Shown: positions 42,156-50,445 of the stretch, piece by piece
Numbering within the stretch: position 1 is the stretch's first letter
Layout: every line of letters starts with the position of its first letter
Source: Pseudomonadota bacterium
GTDB lineage: Bacteria > Pseudomonadota > Gammaproteobacteria > Xanthomonadales > Wenzhouxiangellaceae
NCBI GenBank assembly: GCA_013285445.1
Contig: CP053448.1
Location: 868,001-932,000 of the forward strand
Direction of reading: 5' to 3'
Length of the DNA stretch: 64,000 nucleotides
Position numbers and translations under genes: made by a program
The notes under the pieces: generated by a model
Database searches by the model: none
What the model saw: the letters and a program-made list of their open reading frames with translations, nothing else
What the model was told of the DNA's origin: nothing

Positions 42156-44780
42156 ATGTCATCGATAATCGATCGCAGTACATGCGAATGGTCTGAAGCC
42201 CGGTGCCCGGCGGGTGTCTGTCGCAAAGTCCGGGTGGTGGGATGCCTGGTCGTATTCGTGCTTGCGCTCATCGGCAATCCAGCGATGGGCCAGAACGCTG
42301 AAAGGTCCGAGCCGTCATTGAGCGCGACGCTGCTCGACAGGCCGGTTCCTGGCAAGCCCGCCCGACTGGCGGTGAACTGGTCAGCCGGGACGTCGACGAC
42401 ACTCTCGCTTGCGATTTCCGACCAGGTCCTCCAGACCATGCAAATCAAGCCGGGCATGTCGGTGATCGAGATCGACTTTCCTGCCCGCGTACGGAACCAG
42501 GGGCTGATTGTGCAAGCCGATGGAGGCCACGAGGTCATCCTCGATATTCCTCGGGAGGGAAGCGGCGACTGCGCGTGGTCTCCCGGTGCCGTGGCCAACG
42601 GGCTGGACGACAGCGTCAATGCCATGGCCGTATTCGACGACGGCAGCGGCGAGGCGCTCTATCTTGGCGGTGATTCGGGTATCAGTCGATGGGATGGCAG
42701 CCAGTGGACCGTTCCCGGCGGCGGCATCGACGGCAGCATCGAGGCCGTGGTGGTGTGGGACGATGGCGGTGGGCCAGCACTGTTCGTGGGTGGATACTTC
42801 TCGGAAGCGGATTTGGTCGCGGCGAACAATATCGCGAAGTGGGACGGCACGTCCTGGTCCGCTTTGGGTATGGGAACCGATGACACGGTCGAGGATCTGG
42901 CGGTCTACGACGATGGCACCGGTGAAGTGCTCTTCGCTGCCGGGCAGTTCGAGCTGGCGGGCGGCCAGATGGTGCGCTTCGTCGCACGATGGGACGGATC
43001 CGGCTGGGATCGCCTTGGAAACGGAACCGCCGATGTCGTGGAAGCCCTGGCGGTCTGGGACGATGGTAGCGGATCCAAACTCTACGCCGGGGGCTGGTTC
43101 CAGGCGGCCGGCATCGTCAACGCCAACTACATCGCGCAGTGGGACGGCACCGCCTGGAGCCCGCTGGGCACCGGCGTTGGCGATATCGTTGAATCAATGG
43201 CCGTCTACGACGATGGGGCAGGCAGTGCGCTCTATGTCGGTGGGCGGTTTGAAGCAGCCGGCGGTAATCCGGCAAATTACATTGCCCGTTGGGATGGTGC
43301 ATCCTGGAGTGCGCTCGGCGGCGGACTGAACGATACCGTGGAGGCATTGACGGTCGAGCCGGGAAATCCTGGGCCTACGCTCTTCGTCGGCGGTAATTTC
43401 AGTTCGGCGGGGGGGGCTGCGGCCAACCGGATCGCCAGCTGGGACGGCAGCGCCTGGAGCGCGCTGGGAACGGGAGCGGATCAGCCGGTGCTGGCCCTGC
43501 TGTTCTGGGATGACGGAACCGGATCCTCGCTTTATGCGGGCGGAGACTTCTCGGTTATCGGCGATATTCCGGCGAACTTTGTCGGGGCCTGGGATGGTAG
43601 CGGCTGGCGGCCCCTGGGCGAGGGATTCGACGGTGCCGTGGCCGCCTTCACGATTTGGAACGATGGCAGCGGAGAAGCACTCTATGCCGCCGGTGGCTTC
43701 GCCACCGCTCCGGGCGTGTTGGCCCGCCGTGTGGCCCGGTGGGATGGTGCGACCTGGAGCGCGCTGGGCGATGGAATTGGCGGCGGCGTCCGCGCACTGG
43801 CGGTCTACGACGACGGCAACGGCGAAGCGCTTTACGCCGGCGGAAATCTGTTCTGGGCTGTTGGGGCACAGACCATGGCCAAATGGGATGGCGATCAGTG
43901 GACGAGTCCGGGTGCTTTCTCGATCGGCGACGTCTATTCACTGGTCGTTTGGGACGACGGTAGTGGTGAAGCCCTGTATGCAGGCGGCAACTTCACGACG
44001 ATGTACGGCACACCGGCCAATTACATTGCTCGTTGGGATGGAAGCAGCTGGAGCGCTCTGGGCGACGGACTGAGCGGTATCGTGCGCGCACTTGCCGTCT
44101 GGGACGATGGCAATGGAGAGGCGCTCTATGCCGGCGGATTCTTCGACGCAGCCGGGGGCGTTGCAGCCAGTCGAATGGCGAAATGGAACGGCACCTCCTG
44201 GAGCGCCCTGGGCAGCGGGGTTGGCGGTTTCAGCGTGTTGGCGCTTGCCGTCCATGACGATGGAATGGGCCAGGACCTGTATGCTGGTGGATCGTTCACG
44301 ACTGCGGGTGGATCGCCTGCCAATCATATCGCGAGTTGGGATGGCAACACCTGGAGCGCACTGGGGGACGGGATGAACAATTGGGTCTTGGCGCTCGGTG
44401 TGATCGATGACGGCAATGGCGAGACGCTCTATGCGGGCGGCGATTTCACTTTCTCGGGTTCGACGGAAGTCAATTATCTGGCCCGTTGGGACGGCTTGAA
44501 CTGGAGTGGGCTCGGAAGCGGGATGGACGACACTGTTTATGCCCTGCAGGCCTTTCCTCACGGCGCCAGTCCAAGACTCTTCACGGGTGGTGGATTCCGT
44601 GAAGCAGGGGGCATGCCATCCGCTCACTTTGCCGAATGGAGCTGCACCGACAGCAGCCCGATCTTTCAGGACCGATTCCAGGGGTCGTTCTCACTGAGGC
44701 CGAGCGAGTCGATGCGATCAATTCAGCGTACTGCTTTGGCCGTCGGCGCAGCCTTCTGGGCCGGCGATCGAGGTCAGTGA
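42156..44780 (+). CDS. secreted beta-propeller-like repeat protein with 'IFQDRFQG' motif
   Basis: An 874-residue exported protein (basic start, hydrophobic helix 'VVGCLVVFVLALIGNPAMGQ'). From about residue 140 it consists of some thirteen repeats of 45-50 residues with the pattern 'VxALAVWDDGSGEALYAGGxF', 'xxAGGxxANxIAxWDGxxWSAL' and 'GxG', so each repeat pairs a property readout with a 'WDG..W' strand; this is a Kelch/WD-like propeller geometry, probably two stacked blades sets. Near the end stands 'SPIFQDRFQGSF', followed by 27 extra residues. ATG 42156 has GAGGAGA upstream. The ligand is unknown. Confidence 0.82.
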   Translation: MSSIIDRSTCEWSEARCPAGVCRKVRVVGCLVVFVLALIGNPAMGQNAERSEPSLSATLLDRPVPGKPARLAVNWSAGTSTTLSLAISDQVLQTMQIKPGMSVIEIDFPARVRNQGLIVQADGGHEVILDIPREGSGDCAWSPGAVANGLDDSVNAMAVFDDGSGEALYLGGDSGISRWDGSQWTVPGGGIDGSIEAVVVWDDGGGPALFVGGYFSEADLVAANNIAKWDGTSWSALGMGTDDTVEDLAVYDDGTGEVLFAAGQFELAGGQMVRFVARWDGSGWDRLGNGTADVVEALAVWDDGSGSKLYAGGWFQAAGIVNANYIAQWDGTAWSPLGTGVGDIVESMAVYDDGAGSALYVGGRFEAAGGNPANYIARWDGASWSALGGGLNDTVEALTVEPGNPGPTLFVGGNFSSAGGAAANRIASWDGSAWSALGTGADQPVLALLFWDDGTGSSLYAGGDFSVIGDIPANFVGAWDGSGWRPLGEGFDGAVAAFTIWNDGSGEALYAAGGFATAPGVLARRVARWDGATWSALGDGIGGGVRALAVYDDGNGEALYAGGNLFWAVGAQTMAKWDGDQWTSPGAFSIGDVYSLVVWDDGSGEALYAGGNFTTMYGTPANYIARWDGSSWSALGDGLSGIVRALAVWDDGNGEALYAGGFFDAAGGVAASRMAKWNGTSWSALGSGVGGFSVLALAVHDDGMGQDLYAGGSFTTAGGSPANHIASWDGNTWSALGDGMNNWVLALGVIDDGNGETLYAGGDFTFSGSTEVNYLARWDGLNWSGLGSGMDDTVYALQAFPHGASPRLFTGGGFREAGGMPSAHFAEWSCTDSSPIFQDRFQGSFSLRPSESMRSIQRTALAVGAAFWAGDRGQ

Positions 44781-44833
44781 TATGCTGACAGGCGCTGATC
44801 CGTGCTGCATGGTCTCGGACAAAGGAGAAGGAA

Positions 44834-46228
44834 ATGATGAATTACAGAATGGTTGTGTGTGCCTGTGCTCTGATGCTGTGTGCTCCGGCCTGGGGCCAGG
44901 TGACCTACCAGGTCGACGACGGGACGACGGAGAACGCGGTCGGCCTCCCCGAGGGCGGCGACGTTTGGTGGGCGAATTCGTTCACGGCCGTAGCCGGAGG
45001 CGAATTGATCGAGGAGATCCGGATCGCTTTTCGCAACGGCACAGTGACGGCAGGGCAGGGGTTCTCTGTTCACGTCTACGAGGACTCCGACGACGACGGC
45101 GATCCGACCACCGGCACACTGGATCTGCTCGCCTCTCAGAACGTCACCGTGGCCGACGCGTCCGGGGAGACGTTTCAGTCGATCACCATCGGCCCGGCCA
45201 CCGTCTCCGGCGGTTTCTTTGTGGGTGTGGTGATGACGCACGCCGGTGGGCAGTGGCCGGCGGCCCTGGATGAGACCGCCAGCCAGCAACAGAGTTGGAT
45301 TGGGGCTGCGGGATCCGGTGCCCTGGATCCGGCTGATCCTGTCGGCAGCTCGACAACAGTAGGTTTGGCACTAATAGATGATGTCGGGTTCCCCGGCAAT
45401 TGGACCTTGCGCGCCCTGGGCGGCCCCGCTGCCCAGGAGGACGCGATTTTCCACGATCGATTCCAGCTGTCCGGCCCGGGCGATGTCTTCAGCGACTGTA
45501 CTGACTGCCCGACCATGGTGATCATTCCGGCCGGCAGCTTCACCCAGGGCAGCCCGCCTGACGAGCCCCAAAGCTACAGCGACGAGCGCCCGCAGCATAC
45601 GGTCAACGTCCCGGCCTTCGCCATGGGCCAGCATGAGGTGACCTTCGACGAGTGGGATGCCTGCGTGGCCGACGGCGGCTGCACGCACACCCCTGACGAC
45701 CAAGGCTGGGGCCGCGGCGACCGCCCGGTGATCGCTGTGAACTGGAACGACGCCCAGCAATACGTCACCTGGCTGAGCAACAAGACCGGCCACACCTATC
45801 GCCTACCGAGCGAATCGGAGTGGGAATACGCCACCCGTGCCGGCACCACCGGCCGCTTCAATACCGGCGACTGCATCACTACCGACCAGGCCAATTTCTA
45901 CGGGCCCGATCCGGCCCAGGGCTGCCCCAGCGGTGAATACCGAGGCCAGACCCTGCCGGTGGGCAGCTTTGCCCCCAATGCCTTTGGTCTGTACGACACC
46001 CACGGCAATGTCTGGGAATGGGTGCAGGATTGCTGGAACGGCAGCTACGAGGGCGCCCCCACCGATGGGAGTGCCTGGATGAGCGGCGATTGCAGCCGTG
46101 CCGTGTTGCGCGGCGGCTCCTGGAGCTACGACGGCAGGGACGTTCGTTCCGCCAACCGCCACTGGAGCCCCCGCGGCTTTCGCTACGGCAGCCTCGGCTT
46201 CCGTGTCGCCAGGTCCGTAGCGCTTTGA
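44834..46228 (+). CDS. secreted protein with C-terminal formylglycine-generating-enzyme-like domain
   Basis: A 464-residue exported protein. After the signal peptide ('MVVCACALMLCAPAWGQ') comes a 190-residue beta-rich domain ending with the tail motif 'EDAIFHDRFQLSG'. A Cys-containing linker ('FSDCTDCP') leads to an FGE/SUMF1-fold domain: 'MVIIPAGSFTQGSPPDEP', 'MGQHEVTFDEWDACVADGG', 'RPVIAVNWNDAQQYVTWLSN', 'YRLPSESEWEYATRAG', 'GNVWEWVQDCWNGSY', 'AVLRGGSWSYDGRDVRSANR', 'LGFRVARS'. True formylglycine-generating enzymes carry two catalytic cysteines near 'GGSxxC...C'; here 'GGSWSYDGRDVRS' lacks both, so sulfatase activation is unlikely and a binding or other role is inferred. It follows the propeller gene by 53 bases. 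Confidence 0.83.
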   Translation: MMNYRMVVCACALMLCAPAWGQVTYQVDDGTTENAVGLPEGGDVWWANSFTAVAGGELIEEIRIAFRNGTVTAGQGFSVHVYEDSDDDGDPTTGTLDLLASQNVTVADASGETFQSITIGPATVSGGFFVGVVMTHAGGQWPAALDETASQQQSWIGAAGSGALDPADPVGSSTTVGLALIDDVGFPGNWTLRALGGPAAQEDAIFHDRFQLSGPGDVFSDCTDCPTMVIIPAGSFTQGSPPDEPQSYSDERPQHTVNVPAFAMGQHEVTFDEWDACVADGGCTHTPDDQGWGRGDRPVIAVNWNDAQQYVTWLSNKTGHTYRLPSESEWEYATRAGTTGRFNTGDCITTDQANFYGPDPAQGCPSGEYRGQTLPVGSFAPNAFGLYDTHGNVWEWVQDCWNGSYEGAPTDGSAWMSGDCSRAVLRGGSWSYDGRDVRSANRHWSPRGFRYGSLGFRVARSVAL

Positions 46229-46250
46229 ACTTTGTGCTTTTACCCTTTGC

Positions 46251-46276
46251 CCTGCCCGCGCGTGAGCGCGGGCAGG
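46251..46276. terminator. GC-rich hairpin after the FGE-like gene
   Basis: CCTGCCCGCGC pairs perfectly with GCGCGGGCAGG around a 4-base loop, 22 bases after the stop. No clear U-tract follows. Confidence 0.65.
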
Positions 46277-46784
46277 CGTACACCGCGATCTGAAACCCTC
46301 CAACATCCTGACCACTGAACGCGACGCACGAGTGGTGAACAAGACGGGATAACGGGCCCGCCGTGCCGGCCCGGAAAGATGTCACCATGCCGCCGATCCG
46401 GACGTGTGCATCGCCCCGGCGTTGAGCGTCGGAGCACATCATTGAGCGGGTGCTGATCCAGACCCTGAGTCGCCGACGCCAGTCACTCTCCGAGTCAAAC
46501 GAATCGCGGAATCAAAGACGTCTCGCGATACCCGTGAAATACATATGCAGGGGCCGGCCGTCGGGCTTGAAACGGGCTTGCACGGAGCGGCGCTCCTGGT
46601 CCGGATTTTCCCGAACAGCAGTATCAGGCCGGGCTTTCAGGGCCGCGGTCATGATTGGTCACAAGCCGGTCAGGCTTGCAATGGCGAGGTTGTGAGAGGG
46701 TTTGGGCAGCGCAACGAAACCCGGGCAGCGTGCGCGGTGCATTGTTGCTCGGCACATTCATTGAATGACTAGAGGAGATTGACC
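46277..46784. other. gene-free stretch
   Basis: About 500 bases without a convincing gene or repeat on either strand. The right end carries the ribosome site GAGGAG for the next gene. Confidence 0.4.
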
Positions 46785-47567
46785 ATGAAGACGATACAGC
46801 GCTCCATTGGCGCAGTACTTTCCCTTGCGGTGACGGCTGCCTTTGCCGTCGAGACCCCGTCGGACTTCACGGACGCCGACCAGGTCATGGCCTCCATCGA
46901 GCACATGCGCTCGGCCTGCGCGGCGGCCGGGGCGGACGGCTGCGTGTCTGAATGCGACACGGCCGAGCGTCTGGTTGGCAGTCATCTGGCCAAATCGACG
47001 GTCATCCCGGTTGCGGTCGAAAACAACTGGAAAATCTGCAGTGAGGCCTATGCCGAGTCGCTCCAGGCGGCGCCGGCGGCGATCGACTACGACAAGTTCG
47101 TCATCGATGGCTTCACCTTGCTTGGTGATCTGCGCGCCCAGCGCGGGCGCTTCGACACGCTCGAAGCCCGCGGCTGGCTGGCCGACCTGAACACGGAAGG
47201 AACCCACCGGCTTCGCTTCAACGGCGCGGACGAGCCCGATGCGGTCGAACCCGATCCGGTGCTGTTCTACAACGGCATTGTCACCGATACGGGTCACACC
47301 CAGGTTGAAGCGACCGGCGACGGCCGCATTTATCGCATTCGCCATGTCGACAAGGGCGAGCCGGCCGCCGATGCCCGCGCGCAGATCATCGCCCGCTGGG
47401 GCGAGCCGCACGCGGATGACGGCTACATCATGCAGTGGGGCTGTCAGATCAGCAATATCGAAGGCTGCATCTCGGTCGAAATCATGCCCCACCAGATCGA
47501 ATATCTGGCCATCGATGAAAGCATTCGTCCGGGCTGGGGGGAAATCTACGATCGCCAGCGTCGTTAA
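46785..47567 (+). CDS. exported protein of unknown function
   Basis: A 260-residue protein with signal peptide ('KTIQRSIGAVLSLAVTAAFA'). The mature part has a Cys-containing helical start ('RSACAAAGADGCVSECDTAE', 'NNWKICSEAYAESL') and a C-terminal domain with 'YNGIVTDTGHTQVEATGDGR', 'RIRHVDKGEPAADARAQIIA' and 'WGCQISNIEGCISVEIMPHQ', which could be disulfide-bonded. No family recognised. ATG 46785 follows GAGGAG by seven bases. It lies 34 bases before the next gene, suggesting co-transcription. Confidence 0.65.
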   Translation: MKTIQRSIGAVLSLAVTAAFAVETPSDFTDADQVMASIEHMRSACAAAGADGCVSECDTAERLVGSHLAKSTVIPVAVENNWKICSEAYAESLQAAPAAIDYDKFVIDGFTLLGDLRAQRGRFDTLEARGWLADLNTEGTHRLRFNGADEPDAVEPDPVLFYNGIVTDTGHTQVEATGDGRIYRIRHVDKGEPAADARAQIIARWGEPHADDGYIMQWGCQISNIEGCISVEIMPHQIEYLAIDESIRPGWGEIYDRQRR

Positions 47568-47601
47568 GACAGAGCCAGCCTGAGCTGTCAAGGAGATCAA
47601 G

Positions 47602-48576
47602 ATGCTGCAACTCATTGGCCTTGCCCTGTTGCTTTTGCTGGGCCTGGTCGCTCTGGCCGGGCCCATCAAGACCCGGTTCGACGCGCTCGGGCCCGTTGTC
47701 GAGAAACTCGAATCGATCGCCGGCTGGCTGGGGCTCGCCGCGGCGGTCTGGGGTCTGCTCGGGCTGATTGGCTTGATCATCGGTATTGGCGGACTGTTCA
47801 GTGCGCCGCTGAGCTGGTTTCTGGGCCTGGCAGCGGCTCTGGCGCTGGTCGCTCTGGGCCTGAGTTTCGGCCTGGACACCGCACGCGGTTTCCTGCCCAC
47901 AAGCGGACCGCTGGCCAAGCGGTTCGAGGCCGGGCACCAGCGCTTGCAGCCACTGCGCCCCGCGCTCGGTGCGGCGGCCTTCGGACTGACCATTGTGCTG
48001 GCCGGCTCGCTGCTGGTTGGGGGCGGGAGGACGGCTACGATGCTTACCGGCCCGGCCGGAGCCATGGAGGGCTGCGTGGAAACGACCTCCGCGTCGGGCC
48101 ACACCATGATGGAGTGCCCAGTCGACGAGCTGGAAGCGCCCGAGGGCATTCGCCTGGTTGACGGTCGCATCGAGAGTGACGCCCATCCGGATGCATTCAT
48201 GCGCACCGACGACTTTGCCGTCAGCCTGGGGCGGTTGACGGCCGGAGAAGTTCCGGCCTTTTACGGGCGCGGGCGGGTCGGCTACTTTCGGGGCGACATC
48301 TACCTCCAGGGCATCGTCAAGATGGGCGAGATCATCCCCGGTCACAGTTACCAGGACACCAACGGCAATCGATTCGACCTGGTTTCCAACGAGCAAGGTC
48401 ATCTCGAGGTCAAGGTCGGTCATCGGGTCATTGCGGAGGTGCTTCCCAACGGCGTGGTTCAGCGCGACGGGCAGCCCTATGGCCAGGTCGCCAATGTTGA
48501 CTTCTATCGGCGCAGCGAGATTTTGCCCCTGTTCGTGATCGCCTATCACCAAAGCCCGCTGTTCAAGCGTCGTTGA
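47602..48576 (+). CDS. membrane protein of unknown function
   Basis: A 324-residue protein with four hydrophobic segments ('LIGLALLLLLGLVALAGPI', 'WLGLAAAVWGLLGLIGLIIG', 'PLSWFLGLAAALALVALGLS', 'AAAFGLTIVLAGSLLVGGG') and a soluble C-terminal half from about residue 150 that contains 'GCVETTSASGHTMMECPVDE' and 'VGYFRGDIYLQGIVKMGEII'. The first half looks like an inner-membrane module, the second a periplasmic or cytosolic beta domain. Unrecognised. RBS AAGGAG lies about 10 bases upstream. Confidence 0.65.
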   Translation: MLQLIGLALLLLLGLVALAGPIKTRFDALGPVVEKLESIAGWLGLAAAVWGLLGLIGLIIGIGGLFSAPLSWFLGLAAALALVALGLSFGLDTARGFLPTSGPLAKRFEAGHQRLQPLRPALGAAAFGLTIVLAGSLLVGGGRTATMLTGPAGAMEGCVETTSASGHTMMECPVDELEAPEGIRLVDGRIESDAHPDAFMRTDDFAVSLGRLTAGEVPAFYGRGRVGYFRGDIYLQGIVKMGEIIPGHSYQDTNGNRFDLVSNEQGHLEVKVGHRVIAEVLPNGVVQRDGQPYGQVANVDFYRRSEILPLFVIAYHQSPLFKRR

Positions 48577-49038
48577 TTGTCCAGCCTGCGACCTGGTCTG
48601 ACCGGTCTCAGCCAGGTCTTGCGCATGGGGAAACGATTGAACTTCTGAACGACTCGGGGCAAAGCGGGCGCAGCGACCAGGGTTGCGGCCGGGCGCGGGA
48701 ACAGGCGCTGCCATTGCCTGCGAGTCAGGCCTTGCAGCTAAACGCGCTCCGACTCGCCGGAAGTTACACCATGAGCGGCAGAGTGCATTTGCATAACCGC
48801 GAGCCGCACCTCCATTAAGCTGACAGACCGCAGGCGTCCATATAAAGTCCCGAATTGTCTCCGGATTCTGTTGGCCCTTGATGTGAATCGGAGTCTGCCG
48901 CCCCGGCAGCATCTTCGTCCTGCAGCGGTCACGGGCCCAGGGATGCACCTCAGGTCGGCTGTCAACTGTCTGTCGCACAGCATCGGGTAGACTGGCTCAC
49001 GAGCAGCCAGACCTGAACAGCAAACTCCGGAGGGTGTC
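48577..49038. other. gene-free stretch
   Basis: About 460 bases without a supported gene. A minus-strand open frame covers it but continues as a shadow through the previous gene. The right end has the ribosome site CGGAGGG of the next gene. Confidence 0.4.
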
Positions 49039-49926
49039 ATGAAGATGAGAACGTTCTTGATCCTGAGTCTCGCGGCAGTGGGACTGTTGGCGGGTTGTTC
49101 GCAGGCGCCGAACGACGACTCATCGTTGAGCGTTAGTGGTGTGTCCGATGACGCGGCCAGCGCAGGTGAGCCGATCGCGCGCGAGTTGATCGACGAGGGA
49201 CGGGTTAGCGCCATCTCGCGCCTGCTTGATCAGGGCGCCGATATCGACGCGCCCAACGACCAGGGGGCCACGCCGTTGATGGTCGCCATCGCGATGCGCA
49301 AACCTCAGGTAGTGGACTTGCTGCTCGAGCGCGGTGCCGATGTCAATCGCGCATCGAAAGGTGGCGAGACGCCGCTGGTCAGTGCCGTGATCACCAACCA
49401 GGTAGAGCTTGGCCAGCGGCTGGTCGCGCATGGCGCTGATCTAAGCCCTCAAAGTCTGACGGGTGCGTTGGCGCTGGGCACGGCTGCCCATCTGGGTCAC
49501 GAGCACTGGGTCCGGTTCTTGGTTGAGAATGGTCTTTCACCGAACGCGACCGATCAACGCGGGATAATGGCTCTGCAGCGTGCGGCGGCCCGGCCCAGCC
49601 CCGCGATGGTTGCCCTGTTGCTCGACCTCGGTGCTGAACCGGATCGGCCGAATGCCCAGAATCGGGCGCCGTTGATCGACGCGGCCGGTGCGGGTTGTCT
49701 CGACTGCGTTCGCGCCCTGCTGGCTGCCGGGGCCGATATTGACCGGCAGACGACGGTTTATCGCCATACGCCGCTGCTGGAGGCAACGGTCAAACGCCGG
49801 CCCGAAGTGGTGGCGCATCTAATCGAACAAGGTGCGGATCGGACCCTGACTGATGACGAGGGATTGACCGCGCTGGATCATGCCCGCCGCATGAACGCAG
49901 ACGTGCTGGTCGGTCTGCTGGAATGA
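49039..49926 (+). CDS. ankyrin-repeat lipoprotein
   Basis: A 295-residue protein anchored by a lipoprotein signal (lipobox 'LLAGC', Cys20). The mature part has about seven ankyrin repeats: 'DEGRVSAISRLLDQGADIDA', 'GATPLMVAIAMRKPQVVDLL', 'GGETPLVSAVITNQVELGQR', 'QRGIMALQRAAARPSPAMVA', 'RAPLIDAAGAGCLDCVRALL', 'YRHTPLLEATVKRRPEVVAH' and 'EGLTALDHARRMNADVLVGL'. Such proteins bind partner proteins at the periplasmic face; the partner is unknown. GGAGGG precedes ATG 49039. Confidence 0.88.
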   Translation: MKMRTFLILSLAAVGLLAGCSQAPNDDSSLSVSGVSDDAASAGEPIARELIDEGRVSAISRLLDQGADIDAPNDQGATPLMVAIAMRKPQVVDLLLERGADVNRASKGGETPLVSAVITNQVELGQRLVAHGADLSPQSLTGALALGTAAHLGHEHWVRFLVENGLSPNATDQRGIMALQRAAARPSPAMVALLLDLGAEPDRPNAQNRAPLIDAAGAGCLDCVRALLAAGADIDRQTTVYRHTPLLEATVKRRPEVVAHLIEQGADRTLTDDEGLTALDHARRMNADVLVGLLE

Positions 49927-50445
49927 AGCCGTACTGGGTCACGCTGACAGTCGACGTATCCAGGGCGGGCATCAAGCGTGCCAATTCCAGTCTGCAGGCC
50001 CGAATCAGGGTTCAATGCGTCGGTTGCATCCCTTGAAGATGGCGCCCAGCCGGCTTTCGTCCGGCCCGACTTCCCACAGCTTACAAACGTTGCCGTTGCC
50101 TTGGGGCTGCCAGCCGATCCGGTCGAAAACGGTTGGGCCGCAGCCTCGCCCGCGCCGCTGCACAAAATGTCGATCTCGATTCAGAACCTTACAAGGGTGA
50201 GATAAGAGCTGTAACGGACGCCGCGCGCTGACTTCCGGAGCGGCCGGCGGACGCGGCGCTGTTTCAAACCCGGGACTGGACCGGTCAATCGAATGGAAAC
50301 GGTCTCAGGAATGGCACCGATTCACGACCGCCTGATCTTCATAACGCTGATTTAAAAAGCTTTTCTAGCTTTTGGCATGTTTTGTGCTATTTCTCCTTCT
50401 GACGCGGCACATTCAGCCGATTAGCAGATCCACGGAGAACTTGAA
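49927..50445. other. gene-free stretch with AT-rich right end
   Basis: No coding frame supported. The last 100 bases are AT-rich (around 'taaaaagcttttctagctttt', 50353) against a GC-rich background, as expected for the promoter of the large secreted gene that follows. Confidence 0.4.

Noticed and set aside
47482..48978. 498-codon minus-strand frame
   Set aside because: Mostly antisense to the membrane-protein gene at 47602 and Gln/Arg-rich; no ribosome site or recognisable domain.
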